Origin: Candidatus Sphingomonas phytovorans
GTDB taxonomy: Bacteria; Pseudomonadota; Alphaproteobacteria; Sphingomonadales; Sphingomonadaceae
Reading direction: 5' to 3'
DNA: 64,000 nt
NCBI GenBank assembly: GCA_029202385.1
Contig: CP119314.1
Coordinates: 5,073,001-5,137,000, forward strand
Below, piece by piece: positions 57,368-64,000 of the stretch. The translations under genes and the position numbers were made by a program. A model generated the notes under the pieces. That model saw only the letters and a program-made list of their open reading frames with translations. It was not told the origin of the DNA and searched no databases. Each line of letters begins with the position of its first letter. Position 1 is the first letter of the stretch.

Positions 57368-59545
57368 CTAGAGGAAGCTGTACGGATCGACGTCGACCAC
57401 GACCCGCACCTTTGACGGCCAGTCGAGCTTGCCCAGCCAGTCGCGGATCACGTCCTGCACGTCGAGCGCGCGCCGCGCATGGATCAGCAGGCGGAAGCGG
57501 TGGCGCCCGCGCAGCATCGCCAGCGGGGCAGGGGCCGGGCCATAGACTTCCATCGCCTCGAGCCTCGGCGCGGTGCGGCCGATCAGCGTCGCGATCTCCT
57601 GCGCCGCCGCCTGGTCCTCGCTCGACACCACGATGCCGGCGAAGCGGCCGAAGGGCGGGGCGCCCGCGTCGCGGCGCGATTCGGTCTCGGCGTCGTAGAA
57701 GGCCTCGGCATCGCCCGTCACCAGCGCGCGCATCACCTGCGCATCGGGGCTGTGAGTCTGGATATAGACGTGCCCCGGCTTCTCGCCGCGCCCGGCCCGG
57801 CCGGATACCTGCATGATCTGCTGGAAGGTCCGCTCCGACGCGCGCAGGTCGCCGCCGGCCAGCCCCAGATCGGCATCGATCACGCCGACCAGCGTCAGGT
57901 TCGGGAAATGATAACCCTTGGTGACGAGCTGCGTGCCGACCACGATGTCGATATCGCCAGCCTCCATGCGGTGGACGAATTCGGCTGCTTTCGCCGGCGA
58001 CCAGATCGTGTCGGAGGTGACAATGGCGGTCTTCGCCGCCGGGAACAGCGCCCGCACCTCGTCGGCGATCCGCTCCACGCCTGGGCCGACCGCGACCAGC
58101 GTATCCTCGTTGCCGCATTCCGGGCAGGCGCGCGGCACCGGCTCGACATGGCCGCAATGGTGGCAGGCGAGCCGGCTGACCAGCCGGTGCTCGACCATCC
58201 AGGCGGTACAATTAGGGCATTGGAAACGGTGCCCGCAGGTCCGGCACAGGGTCAGCGGGGCATAGCCGCGCCGGTTGAGGAACAGCAGCGACTGTTCGCC
58301 CCGCTCGAGCCGTTCCTCGATTCCCTTGACGATCGCTGAGGCGATCCAGCGCCCGCGCTCGGGCGGATTGGCGATCAAATCGATCGCCTCGATCGCCGGC
58401 ATCTCGGCGGCGCCCCAGCGGCCCGGCAGCTTCAGCTCGGCATAGCGGCCAAGCGCGACCTGCTGCCGCGTCTCGATCGCCGGCGTGGCGGAAGCGAGGA
58501 TGACCGGGCATTTCTCGAACAGCCCGCGCATCACCGCCACGTCGCGGGCGTGATAATGCACGCCCTCTTCCTGTTTGAAGCTCGTCTCGTGCGCCTCGTC
58601 GACCACGATCAGGCCGAGATTGGCATAGGGCAGGAACAGCGAGGACCTCGCGCCCACCGTCACCAGCGCCTGGCCGCTGGCGATCGCTCGCCACGCGCGG
58701 CGGCGCTGCGACTGGCGAAGGCCGGAATGCCAGGCGACCGGCGTCACGCCGAAGCGCGCGGCGAACCGCTGCAGGAACGGCTCGGTCAGCGCGATCTCGG
58801 GCAGCAGCACCAACGTTTGCCGCCCAGCCCGGATCGCGGCGGCGACCGCCTCGAAATAGACCTCGGTCTTGCCCGATCCGGTGACGCCGTCGAGCAGTGT
58901 CGGCTGGAACGCCTTCGCCTCGACATTGGCGACCAGCGCCTGCGCCGCGGCGCGCTGGTCCGGTGACAGGGCGGGCACGCCATGCTCCGGATCGGGCACC
59001 GGGAACGGGCTGTCGATATCGACCTCGACCGCCTCGAGCGCCCCGGTCTTCACCAGCCCCCGGATCACCGCATCGGACACGTCGGCGGCCAGCGCCAGCT
59101 CGCGGATCAGGCCCTGGCGCTCGCCGATCCGCTCAAGCGCCTGCTGGCGTTGCGGGGTCAGCCGGTCGGGTATTTCTCCGGTCGCGCGATATTCCAGAAC
59201 CGTCCGTCCGCCTTCGAGGGCCGAGGTGGAGGCAAGCGCCATGCGCGCCACCGACGCGGGCGGGGCGAGATAATAATTGGCGGTCCATTCGATCAGCCGG
59301 CGCAGCGGCGCCCCCAGCGGTGGCGCCGGCAGCACGCCGACCAGATTGCGCAGCCGGTTGTCGCCGACCTCGGCGTCGGACGGCATATGCTCGGGCTCCC
59401 ACACCACGCCGATCAGCTGGCGCGGACCGAGCGGCGCGACGACGATCGACCCCGGCTCGACCGTCATCCCGTGCGGGATTCGGTAATCGAGCGGGCCGAG
59501 CGCTGAATTCATGACAAGGACGCGGGTGCGGGACACGGGGTCCAT
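57368..59545 (-). CDS. priA: Primosomal helicase PriA
   Basis: A 725-residue replication-restart helicase. The start at 59545 gives MDPVSRTRVLVMNSALGPLD. Seen are the N-terminal DNA-binding half, Walker A LLDGVTGSGKTEVYFEAV, DEAH box GLIVVDEAHETSFKQEE, and the zinc clusters CRTCGHRFQCPNC and CHHCGHVEPVPRACPECG, with RIADEVRALFPAAK and SGRAGRGEKPGHVYIQ in the helicase C-domain. It reloads the replisome at collapsed forks. It is divergent from xerC, the starts 65 bases apart. Confidence 0.97.
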   Translation of the reverse strand: MDPVSRTRVLVMNSALGPLDYRIPHGMTVEPGSIVVAPLGPRQLIGVVWEPEHMPSDAEVGDNRLRNLVGVLPAPPLGAPLRRLIEWTANYYLAPPASVARMALASTSALEGGRTVLEYRATGEIPDRLTPQRQQALERIGERQGLIRELALAADVSDAVIRGLVKTGALEAVEVDIDSPFPVPDPEHGVPALSPDQRAAAQALVANVEAKAFQPTLLDGVTGSGKTEVYFEAVAAAIRAGRQTLVLLPEIALTEPFLQRFAARFGVTPVAWHSGLRQSQRRRAWRAIASGQALVTVGARSSLFLPYANLGLIVVDEAHETSFKQEEGVHYHARDVAVMRGLFEKCPVILASATPAIETRQQVALGRYAELKLPGRWGAAEMPAIEAIDLIANPPERGRWIASAIVKGIEERLERGEQSLLFLNRRGYAPLTLCRTCGHRFQCPNCTAWMVEHRLVSRLACHHCGHVEPVPRACPECGNEDTLVAVGPGVERIADEVRALFPAAKTAIVTSDTIWSPAKAAEFVHRMEAGDIDIVVGTQLVTKGYHFPNLTLVGVIDADLGLAGGDLRASERTFQQIMQVSGRAGRGEKPGHVYIQTHSPDAQVMRALVTGDAEAFYDAETESRRDAGAPPFGRFAGIVVSSEDQAAAQEIATLIGRTAPRLEAMEVYGPAPAPLAMLRGRHRFRLLIHARRALDVQDVIRDWLGKLDWPSKVRVVVDVDPYSFL

Positions 59546-59609
59546 ATGGCGGCTCGGCGGCTTCGCGCAAAGCTTCCGCATGCGGTGGCTTTGGCGGTAT
59601 GGACAGGCG

Positions 59610-60488
59610 ATGTCCGGTCTCGTCCCCGAATTCGCCGATCATCTCCGCCGCGACCGGCGGCGATCGGTCCATACGATCCGCGCCTATGAGGCGACGGCCA
59701 ACCGGCTGCTGCATTTCCTGGCGGGTCATTGGGGCGGCCCGGTCGATCGTGCCGCGCTGGGCAAGGTCAGCTCGGCTGACCTGCGCGCCTATCTGGCGCA
59801 GCGGCGCGGCGAGGGGCTGGGCAATGCCTCGGCCGCGCGGGAATTGTCCGCGGTTCGCGGCTTCCTCGCCTTTGCCGGCGGTGAGACGCCGCGCCTCAAG
59901 GGCCCGCGCGTCAAGAAGGGCGTGCCGCGCCCCGTCTCCCCGGACGAGGCGGTCGCGCTGGCTGAGGATGTCGAGGAGAATGCGGCCGAGCCATGGATCG
60001 GCGCGCGAGACTGGGCGGTGCTGATGCTGCTCTACGGTGCGGGCCTGCGCATCGGCGAGGCGACCGGGCTGACCGGTGCCGCGCTGCCGCTCGGCCCGAC
60101 GCTCAGCGTCACCGGCAAGCGCGCCAAGACGCGGATCGTGCCGCTGCTGCCGCAGGTGCGCGAGGCGATCGAGACCTATGTCGGGATCTGCCCCTGGCCG
60201 ATCGCGCGCGACGCGGCGCTGTTCCGGGGCGCCAAGGGCGGTCCGCTGGCGCCGGGGATCATCCGCCGGTCGGTCCAGGCGGCGCGGACCCGACTGGGTC
60301 TGTCCGAGCGGACCACGCCGCACGCGCTGCGCCATAGTTTCGCGACTCATCTGCTTGGGCGCGGGGCGGATCTGCGCGCGCTGCAGGAATTGCTCGGCCA
60401 TGCCAGCCTGAGCTCGACCCAGATCTATACCGCGGTCGATGCCGCGCATCTGCTCGATGTGTACCGGAACGCCCATCCGCGGGCATAG
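59610..60488 (+). CDS. xerC: Site-specific tyrosine recombinase XerC
   Basis: A 292-residue recombinase. The N-terminal SAM-like domain (VPEFADHLRRDRRRSVHTIR onward) is followed by the catalytic part: LYGAGLRIGEATGLTGAALP with the first Arg, HALRHSFATHLLGRGADLRA with the His and Arg, and LGHASLSSTQIYTAVDAAHL with the His and the nucleophile Tyr. XerC with XerD resolves chromosome dimers at dif. The start at 59610 (MSGLVPEF) is chosen, although an earlier in-frame codon at 59511 exists. It is next to priA, as in many Alphaproteobacteria. Confidence 0.93.
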   Translation: MSGLVPEFADHLRRDRRRSVHTIRAYEATANRLLHFLAGHWGGPVDRAALGKVSSADLRAYLAQRRGEGLGNASAARELSAVRGFLAFAGGETPRLKGPRVKKGVPRPVSPDEAVALAEDVEENAAEPWIGARDWAVLMLLYGAGLRIGEATGLTGAALPLGPTLSVTGKRAKTRIVPLLPQVREAIETYVGICPWPIARDAALFRGAKGGPLAPGIIRRSVQAARTRLGLSERTTPHALRHSFATHLLGRGADLRALQELLGHASLSSTQIYTAVDAAHLLDVYRNAHPRA

Positions 60489-60506
60489 CGGTCGCTTCCC
60501 GCGGCG

Positions 60507-61199
60507 TCACAGCACGTTGAGCCCCAGTTCGTTGACGAGCAGGGCGGCCTGGTCGCGGGAGATCGTCGCGCCGCGGAACAGATGAGCGTCGACAAGCCGC
60601 AAGCCGCCCAGGTCGGCCCCGCGCAAATCGGCACCCTCGAAGCGCGATCCCGTCATGGTCGCCTCGCGGAGGCTGCAATTCTCGAAGATCGCGGCGCGGA
60701 AGTCGCATTTGCGCAGGTCGGCCTGCGCGAAATCGATCTTCTTCAGGGTCTGCTTGTGGAAGGAATATCCCGGCAGCTTCGCATGGATCAGCAGGGTTTC
60801 GTCGAAACGGACACCAAGGGCCCTGGCATCGGTCAGGTCGGCACCCGTCAGCTTGCACCGTTCGAATGTCGCCGTGGTGAGGGTCGATCGACGCAGGACG
60901 CAATTGTTGAAGTCGCTGGCGACGAAGGTCGCGTCGCCGAGATCGGCACCGATGAACGTGGCGAAGGCGCCGCGGCAGGACCGCCAGGCGGTGCGCTCCA
61001 GTTTCGAGCCCGCGAAATCGGCCCGGCGCAGAGTGCATCGCTCGAACGTCCAGCCTGACAGGTTCAGCCCGGCAAGGTCGGCTTCCTCCAGGTCGCAGTC
61101 GATCAGGCTGGCGGGCGACGATGACGGAATCAGGTCCTCGACATCGGCGCGTCTCATCACCCGTTCGCGAACGGTGCGGTCGAAAAACAGGTCATCCAT
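60507..61199 (-). CDS. Pentapeptide-repeat protein
   Basis: A 230-residue protein built mostly of pentapeptide repeats (A(D/N)Lxx pattern), for example DLEEADLAGLNLSGWTFERC, ADFAGSKLERTAW, GADLTDARALGVRF, ADLRKCDFRAAIFE and GADLRGADLGGLRLVDAHLF. About 30 repeats form a right-handed beta-helix shaped like DNA. Relatives such as Qnr and MfpA protect or inhibit gyrase, but most are of unknown function. It lies between xerC and a dedA gene, convergent with xerC. Confidence 0.85.
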   Translation of the reverse strand: MDDLFFDRTVRERVMRRADVEDLIPSSSPASLIDCDLEEADLAGLNLSGWTFERCTLRRADFAGSKLERTAWRSCRGAFATFIGADLGDATFVASDFNNCVLRRSTLTTATFERCKLTGADLTDARALGVRFDETLLIHAKLPGYSFHKQTLKKIDFAQADLRKCDFRAAIFENCSLREATMTGSRFEGADLRGADLGGLRLVDAHLFRGATISRDQAALLVNELGLNVL

Positions 61200-61256
61200 C
61201 GGAGGACTGGTAGCCCGGTCAGGCAGCGTAATCCACGTCCGCGGCTGGTGGCGGCA

Positions 61257-61856
61257 CTATTGGCCGCGCTTCCAGGTCAGCAACCGCCAAAGATAGACCA
61301 GGACGATTCCGGCCATGATCGTCACTGTCGCGGGGCCGACGAAGCGGTCGAGCTCATGGAAATTGGCGCCGAGATAATAGCCGCCCCAGGTCAGGAAGGC
61401 ATTCCAGATCGCGCTTCCCGCGGCCGTCCACAGCAGGAAGCGCCAGCGCGGCATGCACGTCATGCCGGCGGGCAGCGAGACCATGGTGCGGAAGGTCGGC
61501 ATGAAGCGGAACACGAAGACGATCCAGTCGCCATGCCGCTTGAAGAAGGCGTGGAGCCGCTCGACATCGTGCCAGTCGACCGTCAGCCAGCGGCCATAGC
61601 GCTCGACCCAGGGCCTCAGCCCGAGATAGCCGAAGCGCCGGCCGATCGCGTACCAGAAATAGTTGCCCAGAACGGTGCCGGCGGTGCCCGCCACCAGCAG
61701 CGGCAGGATATCCATCTGCCCGCGCGCGACCGCCATGCCGCCCAGCCCCATGATCACCTCGGACGGGATCGGCGGGAAGACATTCTCAAGCACCATCAGC
61801 AGGAAGATGCCGAAATAACCGCCCCAGGCGGTCAGGTTGATGATGAACTCGGTCAA
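61257..61856 (-). CDS. DedA family membrane protein
   Basis: A 199-residue integral membrane protein. It starts at TTG with AAGGGG upstream, giving TEFIINLTAWGGYFGIFLL. The DedA/SNARE-associated motif is ENVFPPIPSEVIMGLGGMAV and RFMPTFRTMVSLPAGMTCMP, the second being the conserved membrane-embedded Arg region. DedA proteins help lipid scrambling and undecaprenyl-phosphate recycling. Confidence 0.92.
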   Translation of the reverse strand: MTEFIINLTAWGGYFGIFLLMVLENVFPPIPSEVIMGLGGMAVARGQMDILPLLVAGTAGTVLGNYFWYAIGRRFGYLGLRPWVERYGRWLTVDWHDVERLHAFFKRHGDWIVFVFRFMPTFRTMVSLPAGMTCMPRWRFLLWTAAGSAIWNAFLTWGGYYLGANFHELDRFVGPATVTIMAGIVLVYLWRLLTWKRGQ

Positions 61857-61887
61857 GGATCCCCTTCTCGTCTACCGGAGGGGAGCC

Positions 61888-62838
61888 CTACGCACGCCCG
61901 ACCTTCGCCTCGATCGCCTCCCAGATCAGCCCCGCCACGTCGGTCCCGTCGAACCGCTCGATCGCGACGATCCCGGTGGGCGAGGTGACGTTGATCTCGG
62001 TCAGCCACTTGCCGCCGATCACGTCGATGCCGACGAACAGCAGCCCGCGCTTCTTCAGTTCCGGCCCGAGTACCGCGCAGATCTCCTGCTCCTCGGGCGT
62101 CAGCACGGTCTTCTCGGCCGATCCGCCGACCGCGAGGTTTGACCTGATCTCGCCCGCCCCCGGCACGCGGTTGATCGCCCCCGCGACTTCACCGTCGACC
62201 AGCACGATTCGCTTGTCGCCCTTGGCCACGTCGGGAAGGAATGCCTGGATCATGTGCGGCTCGCGATACGCGGTGTTGAACACCTCGATCAGCGCGGAAA
62301 GGTTCGCGCCGTCGCTGCCGACCTTGAAGATCGCCTTGCCGCCATTGCCGTGCAGCGGCTTGACCACGATCTCGCCATGCGTCGCAAGAAAGGCGCGGGC
62401 TTCGTCGAGCGACCGCGTGACCAGCGTCGGCGGCATGAAGCGCGCATAATCCAGCACGAAGACCTTTTCCGGCGCGTTACGGACATTGGCCGGGTCGTTC
62501 ACCACCAATGTCTCGTGCGCGATCCGCTCGAGCAGATGGGTCGCGGTGATATAGCCCAGGTCGAAGGGCGGGTCCTGCCGCATCAGCACGACATCGGCCT
62601 GCTTGCCGAGATCGAGGCTGACCGACTCGCCGAACGTGAAATGGTCGCCCGCGACGCGCCGCACCGTCACCGGATGCGCCCTGGTCCAGACCCGTCCGTC
62701 CGAATAGTTCAGGTCCTCGGCGGTGTAATGGAACAGGCTGTGACCGCGCGCCTGCGCCGACAGCATCAGCGCAAAGGTCGAATCGCCCGCGATGTTGATT
62801 GAATCGAGCGGGTCCATCTGGACGGCGACGGTGAGCAT
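61888..62838 (-). CDS. gshB: Glutathione synthase
   Basis: A 316-residue ATP-grasp enzyme that adds Gly to gamma-Glu-Cys. The start at 62838 gives MLTVAVQMDPLDSINIAGDS. Motifs: VLMRQDPPFDLGYITATHLL, GEIVVKPLHGNGGKAIFKVG (ATP-binding glycine-rich loop), DKRIVLVDGEVAGAINRVPG and LLFVGIDVIGGKWLTEINVT. It is the last of the run rsmI-yraN-gshB on the minus strand, an order commonly conserved in Alphaproteobacteria. Confidence 0.97.
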   Translation of the reverse strand: MLTVAVQMDPLDSINIAGDSTFALMLSAQARGHSLFHYTAEDLNYSDGRVWTRAHPVTVRRVAGDHFTFGESVSLDLGKQADVVLMRQDPPFDLGYITATHLLERIAHETLVVNDPANVRNAPEKVFVLDYARFMPPTLVTRSLDEARAFLATHGEIVVKPLHGNGGKAIFKVGSDGANLSALIEVFNTAYREPHMIQAFLPDVAKGDKRIVLVDGEVAGAINRVPGAGEIRSNLAVGGSAEKTVLTPEEQEICAVLGPELKKRGLLFVGIDVIGGKWLTEINVTSPTGIVAIERFDGTDVAGLIWEAIEAKVGRA

Positions 62839-62896
62839 CGATGGACCTCTTCTTCGTTCCCTGGAGGCGGCGATGTAGGGTGGCGTCGCGCGGAAG

Positions 62897-63301
62897 TCAC
62901 CCGATCCACGCATTCTCGATGTGACGCGGCCGTGTGCCGGGGGCGAGCAGGATCACATCCACGCGGATATCGTCGCCCGGTCCGGCATAGCGCGCCATCA
63001 GATATTCCGCCGCCGCCGCGACGCGCGACAGGCGGCGCTCGTCGATCGCGAAATCCAGGTCGGCGGAGGTCTTGCGCATCTTCACCTCGACGAACGCGAT
63101 GAGGTTGCCGCGCCGGGCAACCAGATCGACCTCGCCCGCGGGCGTGCGCACGCGCCGGTCGAGGATTCGCCAGCCCTTGAGCCGGAGCCACCAGCCGGCC
63201 AGCCTTTCGCCCCGACGGCCCGAGGCTTCGGCGACACGGCGGTCTCTAAAGCCCCTCGCCTTAAGGGGAGGGGTTGGGGTGGGGGATTCCGGTTTCGTCA
63301 C
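62897..63301 (-). CDS. YraN family (UPF0102) protein
   Basis: A 134-residue nuclease-fold protein. EVDLVARRGNLIAFVEVKMR holds the typical Glu/Asp-x-(E)VK active site of the Holliday-junction-resolvase-like fold, and AIDERRLSRVAAAAEYLMAR follows. The role of YraN is unknown, and DNA metabolism is suspected. The N-terminal 20 residues (MTKPESPTPTPPLKARGF) are coded by an intergenic C/G-rich repeat, so the real start is uncertain. It starts at GTG 63301, and no alternative start is seen downstream. Confidence 0.82.
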   Translation of the reverse strand: MTKPESPTPTPPLKARGFRDRRVAEASGRRGERLAGWWLRLKGWRILDRRVRTPAGEVDLVARRGNLIAFVEVKMRKTSADLDFAIDERRLSRVAAAAEYLMARYAGPGDDIRVDVILLAPGTRPRHIENAWIG

Positions 63302-63391
63302 AGGGTGGCGCCTGATCGTAGTACCGAACGGGGCATCGAGCCCCGTCCGCCGCTGCCCCGCCCCCTACCTCTCCCCTGAAGGGGAGGGGCT
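63250..63391. repeat. Second C/G-rich inverted repeat pair, overlapping yraN start
   Basis: Two half-elements, about 63250-63286 (GCCTTAAGGGGAGGGG with a GGGGTGGGGG tail) and about 63353-63391 (CCCCGCCCCC then CTCCCCTGAAGGGGAGGGG), in opposite orientation. They match the family at 44304-44401. The left half codes the N-terminus of the YraN reading frame; the right half is between yraN and rsmI. Confidence 0.8.
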
Positions 63392-63407
63392 GAAGAAAGA
63401 GAGGCCA

Positions 63408-64000
63408 TCACCCCTTCATCTCCAGCGCCCGGGCATAAAGCTCCTTGCGATCCACCCCGAGCTTCTTCGCCACCTCGCTCACCGCCTTCGCCATCGGCAG
63501 CCGCGTCAGTGCCTCGGTCAGCGCCGCCTCCGCATCGTCGACGCTGGCCGCCTCGGGCTCCCCGGGTGGCGCCACCACCACCACGATTTCCCCCTTGGGC
63601 GGCGCATCGGCGTAGCGCGCGGCCAGTGAGGACAATGTCCCGGTCACCGCCTCCTCGAATCTCTTCGTGATTTCCCGGGTCACCGCTGCCTCCCGGTCGC
63701 CAAGCCCTTCGGCCAGCGCTGCCAGCGTTGCCCCGAGCCGGGGCCCGGATTCGTACAGCACCAGCGTCGCCCGCACCGTGCCGATCTCGGCGATCGCCGC
63801 AGCGCGCGCCTGCGCCTTGGGTGGCAGGAAGCCGCAATAGAGGAACCGGTCGGTGGGCAGGCCCGCCAGTGTCAGCGCGGCGATCGCGGCGCACGGCCCG
63901 GGGATCGTCACCACCAGATGCCCCGCCGCCCGCGCGTCGCGCACCAGCTTGTAGCCGGGATCGGAGATCAGCGGCGTGCCCGCATCGGATACCAGGACGA
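63408..64000 (-). CDS. rsmI: 16S rRNA (cytidine-1402-2'-O)-methyltransferase RsmI (5' part beyond window)
   Basis: The last 197 codons of the gene; the start lies beyond the window. Visible are VLVSDAGTPLISDPGYKLVR at the N-terminal side, IPGPCAAIAALTLAGLPTDR, then FLYCGFLPPK and TLVLYESGPRLGATL, with CREITK-type loop TREITKRFEEAVTGTL. The protein methylates the ribose of C1402 in 16S rRNA. It is upstream of yraN and gshB on the same strand, with the inverted repeat between. Confidence 0.96.
   Translation of the reverse strand, partial: VLVSDAGTPLISDPGYKLVRDARAAGHLVVTIPGPCAAIAALTLAGLPTDRFLYCGFLPPKAQARAAAIAEIGTVRATLVLYESGPRLGATLAALAEGLGDREAAVTREITKRFEEAVTGTLSSLAARYADAPPKGEIVVVVAPPGEPEAASVDDAEAALTEALTRLPMAKAVSEVAKKLGVDRKELYARALEMKG

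Overview
The window is GC-rich chromosomal DNA that reads as a sphingomonad (Alphaproteobacteria, Sphingomonadaceae), most like Sphingomonas. The evidence is the combination of TrcR (DUF1013), CpdR, PhaR, SapC, UrcA and DUF1192 proteins, an atpHAGDC operon, and sphingomonad-style intergenic palindromes. No prophage, transposase, CRISPR array or rRNA is visible. Most of the window is core genome, with some accessory secreted and hypothetical genes. Layout: 0-6.7 kb is an accessory locus with a UrcA protein, a divergently transcribed exported WD40/caspase-like protein, and an operon of an outer-membrane-barrel-like protein, a CHASE2 membrane protein and a FecR-like exported protein. 6.7-11.5 kb has clpA, DUF1192, a quinone oxidoreductase and an LD-carboxypeptidase. 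11.6-13.3 kb has an ECF41-type sigma factor with a flavodoxin-family partner and a textbook ECF41 promoter. 13.3-15.5 kb has a P-loop kinase gene split by an in-frame stop, and small hypotheticals. 15.6-25.7 kb has two GSTs, an LpxH-like phosphatase with a GT4 glycosyltransferase, trcR, an MBL hydrolase, a truncated dienelactone hydrolase, a DEAD-box helicase and a GlcD-type oxidase. 25.7-31 kb has sapC, a predicted small RNA with an anti-Shine-Dalgarno motif, an N-formylglutamate amidohydrolase, cpdR, tRNA-Val, an L,D-transpeptidase-like protein, a lipoprotein and an HD protein. 31-36 kb has an MHS-type transporter, alanine racemase, a retropepsin-like protein and a DUF2975/XRE pair with a clear operator. 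36-39 kb is a polyhydroxyalkanoate-type cluster (phaA, phaC-like, phaR). 39-44 kb has a second aspartyl-protease-like protein, a cysteine-cluster protein, a lone cpaF, an AraC regulator and DUF6265. 44-49 kb is the ATP synthase F1 operon. 49-57 kb has a chemoreceptor flanked by two paralogous cysteine-rich exported proteins, a hydrolase, ada with DUF1203, a CPBP protease and a trypsin-like membrane protease. 57-64 kb has priA with divergent xerC, a pentapeptide-repeat protein, DedA, and gshB, yraN and rsmI, the last cut by the window edge. How the genes work together: clpA and cpdR serve the ClpAP/ClpXP proteolysis and cell-cycle system, with trcR as another cell-cycle regulator. phaA, the phaC-like gene and phaR form a storage-polymer unit. 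atpHAGDC makes the F1 head of ATP synthase. rsmI, yraN and gshB lie co-directionally. The most unusual content is the exported caspase/WD40-CHASE2 locus. Next are the ECF41 module with its own promoter, the predicted C-rich small RNA at about 26.84-26.95 kb, the XRE/DUF2975 operator, and several families of inverted repeats, one of which appears to supply the N-terminal codons of yraN. All functional statements rest on reading motifs; no database search was run.
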